Part shown: one piece after another, positions 17,787-23,332 of the stretch
How the letters are laid out: every line of letters starts with the position of its first letter
Numbering within the stretch: the stretch's first letter is position 1
DNA from: JADLEX01 sp964586775
GTDB lineage: Bacteria > Lernaellota > Lernaellaia > JACKCT01
Reading direction: 5' to 3'
DNA: 31,657 bases
Assembly (NCBI GenBank): GCA_964586775.1
Contig: CAZPJD010000019.1
Coordinates: 1 to 31,657, forward strand
Made by a program: the position numbers and the translations under genes
The notes under the pieces: model-generated
The model's input: only the letters and a program-made list of their open reading frames with translations
Told to the model about the DNA's origin: nothing
The model's database searches: none

Positions 17787-18548
17787 TCAGTTCAGGTAGA
17801 TCGCAAGACGGTCCAGCGCGGAGCCGATCTTGTCGACGAGCGGGATGAACCCGCGGATCTCGGCGCGGCGCGCGCCGACGAGGGCCATGACGTCCAGCTT
17901 GCCCGAGAGCATGCCGAACGCGGTGTCGTAGTCGGGCAGTTCGATCGAGACGGAGGGCTCGGCGCTGCGTCCCTTGGCGGGGTAGAGCTTGCCGTCCTTG
18001 ACCGTCACATGCGCGGCGGGGCCGTTCGCGATGCGGAACTCCACCACGCCGTCGCGGATGCCCGAAACGAAGTGACGCACGTGGGGGTCGTGCTCGGCGA
18101 TGGGCTTGAGTCCGTACATCGCCGTGTAGAGCAGGCACTTGGTGTGAAACTCGAACGCCGCGCGATCGGCGAGGGTCGACTCCGCGGGCTTGAGGTAGTG
18201 CTCGAGACGCTTCGTCAGTTCCGTGAAGCCTTTGAGCAAGCCCACGTTCCACACGCCCATCCACGGCACGGGGATCGCCGTGCCCTTGCCCGTGAACATG
18301 TTGTTGAGCTGGCCGGGCGTCGCGAACCACAGGGCGACCGTGGGCATCGAGGTCGTTCCGTCCGCCCAGCGCGCGCGTCCGCCGCCGAACTCCAGATGCG
18401 CGCCGACGCCGCCGGGACACGAGAACTGGATCGTCGCGCGCCAGTCCTTCGCGATGTCCTTCGCGGCCGGGTCGAAGTCGACCAGTTCCTCGATGTTCTG
18501 GAGCACCGCCGACACGTGCAGCCTCGCCAGAACCTCCTGATCCAACAT
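17787..18548 (-). CDS. Tandem SCP2-like sterol/lipid-carrier protein
   Basis: A 253-residue cytoplasmic-looking protein with no signal peptide. Two halves resemble each other and the SCP2 sterol-carrier fold. Residues about 30-122 run from ATIQFSCPGGVGAHLEF through MPTVALWFATPGQLNNMFTGKG to a helix ending LEHYL. Residues about 160-252 run from GVVEFRIANGPAAHVTV through PSVSIELPDYDTAFGMLSGKLD to a helix ending LAIYL. Known SCP2 domains bind hydrophobic or CoA-linked lipids. It is the first gene of the seven-gene operon and has an AGGAGG site 5 bases before ATG 18548, so it is well expressed if transcribed. A lipid-acceptor or carrier role for the operon product is inference. Confidence 0.8.
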   Translation of the reverse strand: MLDQEVLARLHVSAVLQNIEELVDFDPAAKDIAKDWRATIQFSCPGGVGAHLEFGGGRARWADGTTSMPTVALWFATPGQLNNMFTGKGTAIPVPWMGVWNVGLLKGFTELTKRLEHYLKPAESTLADRAAFEFHTKCLLYTAMYGLKPIAEHDPHVRHFVSGIRDGVVEFRIANGPAAHVTVKDGKLYPAKGRSAEPSVSIELPDYDTAFGMLSGKLDVMALVGARRAEIRGFIPLVDKIGSALDRLAIYLN

Positions 18549-18892
18549 CACGGCCTCCTGTGGGATGTGTCCCCGCGTTGCGAGGGACATCAGCATATCG
18601 AAAGGCCGTGGGGGCGACAAGCGAGAATGAAGGTTGCAGGGATCGCCGCGATGACAGAGCCGCGACCGTGAGGGAGCGGCCCGAATGCGACCGACGACCC
18701 GATTCGAATCAAACGATCCGTCTGCGACGATCGTCGATGAATTCGTGACCATTTCGCGGTTCGGTCTCCGGGCCGTTCCCTCACGGTCGCGGTTCTGTAC
18801 GCCGCCGCAGGATTCCGCGGCCCCGCGCTCGGCTACCCAATCCCGGTGCGATTGGCTAATGTGCGCGCGAACACGGGACGCGGGAGAAATCG
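18549..18892. other. 344-bp divergent intergenic region
   Basis: This is the only stretch of more than 300 bases without a gene. It separates the leftward SCP2 operon from the rightward Gfo/Idh genes and must hold promoters for both, although no clear -35/-10 pair stands out. Its middle is occupied by the 28-bp inverted repeat at 18656-18796. The bases near 18700-18760, between the arms, are less GC-rich than the rest and contain GATTCGAATC-like and GACGATCGTC-like palindromes. No small gene is convincing. Confidence 0.6.
18656..18796. repeat. Long imperfect inverted repeat (28-bp arms, 85-bp spacer)
   Basis: The left arm at 18656-18683 contains CCGCGACCGTGAGGGAGCGG. The right arm at 18769-18796 is its reverse complement with two differences in 28 bases. 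The arms lie entirely in the divergent intergenic region. This layout, two inverted copies of a short GC-rich unit, resembles REP/BIME-type elements mobilised by RAYT transposases, or the ends of a small non-autonomous (MITE-like) element. No transposase lies inside. Confidence 0.8.
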
Positions 18893-19963
18893 GTGGTCGA
18901 TCAGATCCGGGTGGGCATCATCGGCGGCGGACGCATCGCCGACATGCACGCGCCCGGATACCTGGACCGCGACGACGCGAAGATCCTCGCGGTGTGCGAC
19001 GTGTCGGCCGAGGTGGCCGAGCGCCGCGCGCGCGAGTGGGGCGCGACGCGGGTGTATCTGGACTACCGCGACCTGCTGGCCGACGGCGAGATCGACGCCG
19101 TCGAGATCCTCACGCCGCACCACCTGCACCGGCAAATGGTGTGCGACGCGGCCGCCGCGCGCAAGCACGTGTCGGTTCAAAAGCCGATGGCGCTCACCAT
19201 CGCCGAATGCGACGAGATGGTCAGCGCGTGCTTCTACGCCGGGGTGCAGCTCAAGGTCTTCGAGAACTTCGTCTTTTATCCGCCCTTCGTGATGGCCAAG
19301 CGCCTGATTCAGGAAGGCGAGATCGGCGACGTGCTGACGCTGCGGCTCAAGCTCGGCACGCTCACCGGCGGCTGGCACGTGCCCCTCGACACGTGGATCT
19401 GGCGCCTGAACCCCGACGAGTGCGGCCCCGGCCCGGCGATCTTCGACGACGGCTACCACAAGTTTTCGATGGCGGTGGATTTGTTCGGCGAGATCGCCGA
19501 GGTCAAGGCGTGGATCGATCGCACCGCCGCCGTGATCGACTCGCCCGCGATGATCGCGATGCGCTTTCGCCAAAGCCCCGTGCTGGCGTATTTCGAGGCG
19601 GCGTTTTCGCCCAACGCGCGCATGCGCGGCAATTATTACAGCGCCGACGAGCGCATGGAGATCACCGGCACGCGCGGGACCATCGTCATGACGCGCTGCT
19701 CGGGGCGGCTGCTCGACGAGCCGCCGCTGCTGCTGGTCAAGGACGGACGCACCGTGGGGTTCGAGGACCTGCGTCACGACTGGATGGACAGCTTCCGCGA
19801 CTCGACGCACCACTTCATCGAAGCGCTGCGCAACTTCCGCGAGCCCAAGCTGTCGGGCAAGACGGCACGGCACGTCACGGCCGCCGCGCTCGCCGCGTTC
19901 GTGTCGTCCCGGTCCGGCGCGAGCGTCGATCCCGCCATGGTCACGGGAAAGGAGCCGATGTGA
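18893..19963 (+). CDS. Gfo/Idh/MocA family oxidoreductase
   Basis: A 356-residue NAD(P)-dependent dehydrogenase of sugar or sugar-nucleotide substrates. The Rossmann dinucleotide motif is VGIIGGGRIADMHAPGY (residues 7-23). The catalytic lysine is Lys97 in VSVQKPMAL, the family EKP motif with Gln in place of Glu. The C-terminal substrate domain has DDGYHKFSMAVDLFG with the expected His. A GTG start is used after GGGAGA. It is divergent from the amino-sugar operon, so it may supply an oxidised (keto) sugar to the DegT aminotransferase, as WlbA does for WlbC. That link is inference. It overlaps the following small gene by 4 bp. Confidence 0.9.
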   Translation: MVDQIRVGIIGGGRIADMHAPGYLDRDDAKILAVCDVSAEVAERRAREWGATRVYLDYRDLLADGEIDAVEILTPHHLHRQMVCDAAAARKHVSVQKPMALTIAECDEMVSACFYAGVQLKVFENFVFYPPFVMAKRLIQEGEIGDVLTLRLKLGTLTGGWHVPLDTWIWRLNPDECGPGPAIFDDGYHKFSMAVDLFGEIAEVKAWIDRTAAVIDSPAMIAMRFRQSPVLAYFEAAFSPNARMRGNYYSADERMEITGTRGTIVMTRCSGRLLDEPPLLLVKDGRTVGFEDLRHDWMDSFRDSTHHFIEALRNFREPKLSGKTARHVTAAALAAFVSSRSGASVDPAMVTGKEPM

Positions 19964-20235
19964 GCGTCCGCGGCGCGACGGCAAAGGCGCGACTGGCCCT
20001 CGCCGCGGGGCGCTGGCTGATGCGTTTTCCCGATCCGACCATCGTGCGTTTGTTGGGTGTCGTCTCGGGACTGATGCGCCTGACGGGGGCGGGGCCCGTC
20101 GAAATCCGCACGATCGCCGAGGTGAAAAGGATCTTTGCCGCGGGCAAGCCGGGCACCACCATCGTCCGGCGCATGCTGCGCGAGGGCGATCCCCGCCGTC
20201 TGCGCATGATCGTGCGTGGGGCGTTCTCGAAATGA
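19960..20235 (+). CDS. Small unknown protein between two Gfo/Idh genes
   Basis: A 91-residue basic protein starting at a GTG that overlaps the preceding stop codon (GTGA), with GGAG 5 bases upstream. It is predicted mainly helical, with a moderately hydrophobic stretch around residues 28-45 (TIVRLLGVVSGLMRLTGAG) and a charged C-terminal half rich in Arg. I recognise no family. Codon use matches its neighbours. The coupled start and 6-bp gap to the next gene indicate an operon with both oxidoreductase-like genes. It may be an accessory or membrane-associated subunit, but nothing in the sequence proves that. Confidence 0.75.
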   Translation: MSVRGATAKARLALAAGRWLMRFPDPTIVRLLGVVSGLMRLTGAGPVEIRTIAEVKRIFAAGKPGTTIVRRMLREGDPRRLRMIVRGAFSK

Positions 20236-20241
20236 GGCGGA

Positions 20242-21270
20242 ATGGCTGACGAGGCGATCGGAGTCGTGTTGATCGGGGCGGGGCCGCACGCGCGCGTGTG
20301 GTGCGATGCGTATCGCCCGCTGGCCGGCGTGCATCTCGTGGGCGTGTACGACGACGACCCCGACGCGGCGACGCGCCTCGCGCGGCGCTACCCGGAGCTG
20401 GCCGTCTTCGGCAGCCTGGGCGATGTGCTGGGCAACTCCGAGGTGTGGATCGCCGAGATCGACACGCCGGTGCTGGAGGCGCTCGACGTGGCCGAGAAGT
20501 GCCTGGAGGCGGGCATCTCGGTGGGGATTCGCGGCACCGCGCTGCACGACGCGGCGGCGGTCGAGGCGATGATCGAGGCGAAAAAGCCCAAGGTGGCGCT
20601 GCGCGTGTTTTCGCCCGCGCACTACAGCCCCGTCGTGACGGCCGCGCGCGAGCTGCTGATCGCGACGCGCATCGGCGACACGCAGACCCTGCGGGTGCGT
20701 TCGGTGATCGGGCGGCACGGCCGCGCCGACGAGCCGCTGGTGGCCGGTCCGCTGCCCGCCGCGCCGCTCGCGTGCGGGCCGGAATTCGAGGCGCTGCCGC
20801 TGGCGAACCTGCTCGGCCCGGTGCGCGGCGTGCATGCGTGGACGACCGAGGCGGCGACGCTGGTGACGTGGCACAACGGCGGCGAGGGCGGCGCGCGGCG
20901 CTTCGGCGTGTACGAGGCCGTGCGCGCGGACGGCATCGTGGTGCGCGGGCCGCTTGCGCCGGTGGCCGAGTCGTTCGAGCTGGCGGGCACCGACGGCTAC
21001 ATCTTCGGCGGCGCGCTCACCGGGCGCGACGGCGATCGGCCCGCGCTGGCCACGTACGTCGGCGACCGCTACGAGGTGGCGGCGGCGGGCATCGACGAGG
21101 ACCCGCTGGCGGCGTATCGCTTGGCCGCGGCCGACCTGGTGCGCGCGGCGCGCTATCGATCGAAGCCGGAGTTCGCGGATCTCGACGCGGTGCGGATCGC
21201 GCGTTTTCGCGAGGCGATCCGGGAGTCGATCCGCACGGGGCAGGAAGCGTCGCTCGGCGAGACGGATTGA
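20242..21270 (+). CDS. Divergent Gfo/Idh/MocA-like protein lacking the EKP lysine
   Basis: A 342-residue protein with an N-terminal Rossmann motif (VVLIGAGPHARVW, residues 8-20) and overall Gfo/Idh/MocA architecture. Where the family has the E-K-P catalytic lysine, near residue 97, this protein reads VGIRGTALHD. The C-terminal domain also lacks the usual D-x-G-x-H signature. It may be a non-catalytic partner of the enzyme encoded at 18893-19963, or use different chemistry. ATG 20242 follows the small gene by 6 bp. An 81-bp gap to the AbiE-like pair marks the end of this unit. Confidence 0.75.
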   Translation: MADEAIGVVLIGAGPHARVWCDAYRPLAGVHLVGVYDDDPDAATRLARRYPELAVFGSLGDVLGNSEVWIAEIDTPVLEALDVAEKCLEAGISVGIRGTALHDAAAVEAMIEAKKPKVALRVFSPAHYSPVVTAARELLIATRIGDTQTLRVRSVIGRHGRADEPLVAGPLPAAPLACGPEFEALPLANLLGPVRGVHAWTTEAATLVTWHNGGEGGARRFGVYEAVRADGIVVRGPLAPVAESFELAGTDGYIFGGALTGRDGDRPALATYVGDRYEVAAAGIDEDPLAAYRLAAADLVRAARYRSKPEFADLDAVRIARFREAIRESIRTGQEASLGETD

Positions 21271-21315
21271 CGGGGTGGTGGTGTTTCACGCGCCAACATG
21301 ACGAAACCACGCCAC

Positions 21316-21344
21316 TTGACAGAACTGTCAAAACGGCCAATTTA
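21316..21344 (+). promoter_or_regulatory. Promoter with overlapping palindromic operator for the AbiE-like pair
   Basis: TTGACA at 21316-21321 is a perfect -35 element. AATTTA at 21339-21344, 17 bases later, can serve as -10. The -35 is embedded in the palindrome TTGACAG-AA-CTGTCAA (21316-21331), and another half-site (GTCAA) occurs at 21345-21349. Transcription would begin about at the ATG (21352). No ribosome-binding sequence is present, so the message is likely leaderless. The palindrome fits autorepression by the downstream winged-helix protein. Confidence 0.5.
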
Positions 21345-21351
21345 GTCAAGC

Positions 21352-22404
21352 ATGGAAGCGCGGTCCCAACACGGTCGCCTTGTGGCCAAGGTCCCCGAGA
21401 CGCTGGCCGGTCTCCTGGGGGTCGAGCCCGGCGATCTCGACGTGCGTGTCGATGACGCGAGCGGTGCCGATCTTGTCGTCGCCGTCGGCCCCACCTTCGT
21501 CGTCGAGGTCCGGCAGTCCACGTCCGCCGCGCTGATCGCCGCCGCTGTGAAGAAGGCGAAGCAACTCGCCAGCGGCATCCGGCGTCGTGCGGTGCCGCTG
21601 TTGGCCGTTCCCTACATGGGCGAGGTCGGGCGCAAGGTTTGCGAGGAGGCCGGAGTCGGTTGGCTCGACCTTTCCGGCAACGCCCGTATTGTCGCTCCCG
21701 GGATCCGCCTGATCGTCGAGGGCAAGCCCAACCGGTTCAAGACCGTCGGCCGCCCTCGGAGCCTGTTCGCGCCGAAGAGCTCTCGCATCGTTCGATGGCT
21801 CCTCATTCACGCCGGCGAGTTCTTCTCCCAACGCGAAATCTCCCGCGCGACCGGCCTCGACGAAGGCATGACGAGCCGCCTGGTCGCGCGCATATCGGCC
21901 GATGGCGATATCGAACGGGACGCGCGTGGCGCCATCCGCGCGAAGGACCCGGCGCTGCTGCTCGACGCCTGGCGCGAGGCGTACCGGTTCTCGAAGCACA
22001 CCCTCTACCAGGGCCATGTCGCCGCGCGATCGGGCGACGCACTCCTGCGCTTCGTGGCGGACGCCCTTGCGGCGCAGGGGATCGAGCACGCGGCCACGGG
22101 TCTCGCCGGCGCGTGGGCGCTGACCCGCTTCGCCGCCTTCCGAATCGCGACGCTCTACTTGCCAACGGACCCGTCGCCCGCGCTCCTCGAACGGCTCGGC
22201 TTTCGAGAAGACCCGCGCGGAGCGAACCTCTGGCTGGTCGTACCGAACGACGAGGGTGTGTTCCAAGGCGCGATCGAGAAGGACGGCATCCGGTGCGTTC
22301 ACCCGGTGCAAGTTTACGTCGACCTCAAGGAACATCCCGAACGGGCCCCCGAAGCCGCCGAACGCCTCCGCGCCGAGTTGCTGAACTGGCGGCACGATGG
22401 CTGA
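21352..22404 (+). CDS. AbiEi-like antitoxin/regulator with N-terminal PD-(D/E)XK-like domain
   Basis: A 350-residue protein, longer than simple AbiEi antitoxins. Residues about 25-125 look like a PD-(D/E)XK nuclease fold: Asp40 in GADLVVAV, then FVVEVRQ with Glu52 and Arg54 where ExK is usual, then AVPYMGE and a GWLDLSGNARI segment. Residues about 143-200 form a winged helix-turn-helix (FFSQREISRATGLDEGMTSRLVARI), which would bind the palindrome upstream. The C-terminal part resembles AbiEi-type proteins. It overlaps the nucleotidyltransferase gene by 8 bp. In known type IV systems the first gene is an antitoxin that represses the operon. Codon choice is less strictly G/C-biased than in neighbours, suggesting transfer. 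Confidence 0.72.
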   Translation: MEARSQHGRLVAKVPETLAGLLGVEPGDLDVRVDDASGADLVVAVGPTFVVEVRQSTSAALIAAAVKKAKQLASGIRRRAVPLLAVPYMGEVGRKVCEEAGVGWLDLSGNARIVAPGIRLIVEGKPNRFKTVGRPRSLFAPKSSRIVRWLLIHAGEFFSQREISRATGLDEGMTSRLVARISADGDIERDARGAIRAKDPALLLDAWREAYRFSKHTLYQGHVAARSGDALLRFVADALAAQGIEHAATGLAGAWALTRFAAFRIATLYLPTDPSPALLERLGFREDPRGANLWLVVPNDEGVFQGAIEKDGIRCVHPVQVYVDLKEHPERAPEAAERLRAELLNWRHDG

Positions 22405-23239
22405 CAAGCCCAAGCGAGCGTCGGACTACAGGAGCGAGCAGGTCGAACTCGTTCGATCCACGTGCCTATATGTCGCGACGAAGCTCGGCGACATGATGGA
22501 GGACCTCGTCATCGTCGGTGGGCTCGTGCCTTCCCTCATCGTCGATCAGGCGACGCTGCCGCGGGACGTTGAAGCCCACGTGGGTACGATGGACCTCGAC
22601 GTCGGCCTACAGCTCGCACTCCTCGACAAGGGGCGCTACCGCAAGCTCACCGAGCGGCTACGCGACGCCGGCTTCGCGATGGACAAAAACGACGACGGAA
22701 ACCCGACCCGCCAGAGGTGGACGATCACCGGATCCGGCACCGTGACGGTCGACTTTCTCATTCCCTCGTCGCGCGAAGACGACCGCCCCGGCAGGCTCCG
22801 CGATATTGAGCCCGACTTCGCGGCGATCATCGCCCCCGGACTTCGCTGCGCGTTTCGAGATCGGCAGCACGTCACCATCCAGGGGCGCACGCTCTTTGGT
22901 GCGAAGGCCGAGCGCCACGTCTGGGTCTGCGGCGCCGGGGCCTATGTTGTGCTCAAGGCTCTCGCGTTCGACAACCGTGGCGAAAACAAAGACGCCTACG
23001 ACCTGTTCTACATCGTCCGGAACTACGGGGCCGGGGTGGGGGACGTGGTCGCCAAGCTCGAACCACTCATGGATGACGAGGAGGCGCAAAAGGCCCTCGA
23101 CATTGTGCGCCGCGATTTCACCGACCCCGAGACCGTCGGGCCGATGCGCGTCGCCGAATTCCTCACGGGCGGGCCCGACGACGTGGTCCAGGCCGATGTC
23201 GTCGGCTATATGACCGATCTGCTGCGCAGGTTGCGATGA
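22397..23239 (+). CDS. AbiEii-like nucleotidyltransferase toxin
   Basis: A 280-residue nucleotidyltransferase of the AbiEii/MNT type. The GG motif is at residues 41-42 (VIVGGLVPSL) and the catalytic acidic pair is Asp66 and Asp68 in TMDLDVGL. A likely third Asp is in TVTVDFLIPSS. A C-terminal helical region has a LKALAFDNRGENKDAYDLFYI block that matches the K...R..D..D pattern of AbiEii toxins. Known relatives inactivate tRNA or other targets by nucleotide transfer and can abort phage infection. The target here is unknown. The gene starts 8 bp before the end of the AbiEi-like gene. Both acidic residues are intact, so it may be active. Confidence 0.85.
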   Translation: MADKPKRASDYRSEQVELVRSTCLYVATKLGDMMEDLVIVGGLVPSLIVDQATLPRDVEAHVGTMDLDVGLQLALLDKGRYRKLTERLRDAGFAMDKNDDGNPTRQRWTITGSGTVTVDFLIPSSREDDRPGRLRDIEPDFAAIIAPGLRCAFRDRQHVTIQGRTLFGAKAERHVWVCGAGAYVVLKALAFDNRGENKDAYDLFYIVRNYGAGVGDVVAKLEPLMDDEEAQKALDIVRRDFTDPETVGPMRVAEFLTGGPDDVVQADVVGYMTDLLRRLR

Positions 23240-23250
23240 GAGGGTTGACG

Positions 23251-23328
23251 ATGGCGAAAGGGATTCCCTTCGACGTCGCCCAGGGCCGGCTCTTTGCTCC
23301 GCTTCGCTCCGCGCGGGTCGTTCGATGA
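23251..23328 (+). other. Possible 25-codon remnant reading frame
   Basis: An ATG 11 bases after the toxin gene stop opens a 25-codon frame (MAKGIPFDVAQGRLF...) that ends 4 bases before the end of the convergent peptidase gene. It is too short to assign. Its sequence includes a CCGCTTCGCTCCG run like that in the repeat at 11923-12012. It is probably repeat-derived or the scar of the transferred module, not a gene. Confidence 0.15.
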
Positions 23329-23332
23329 GCCG

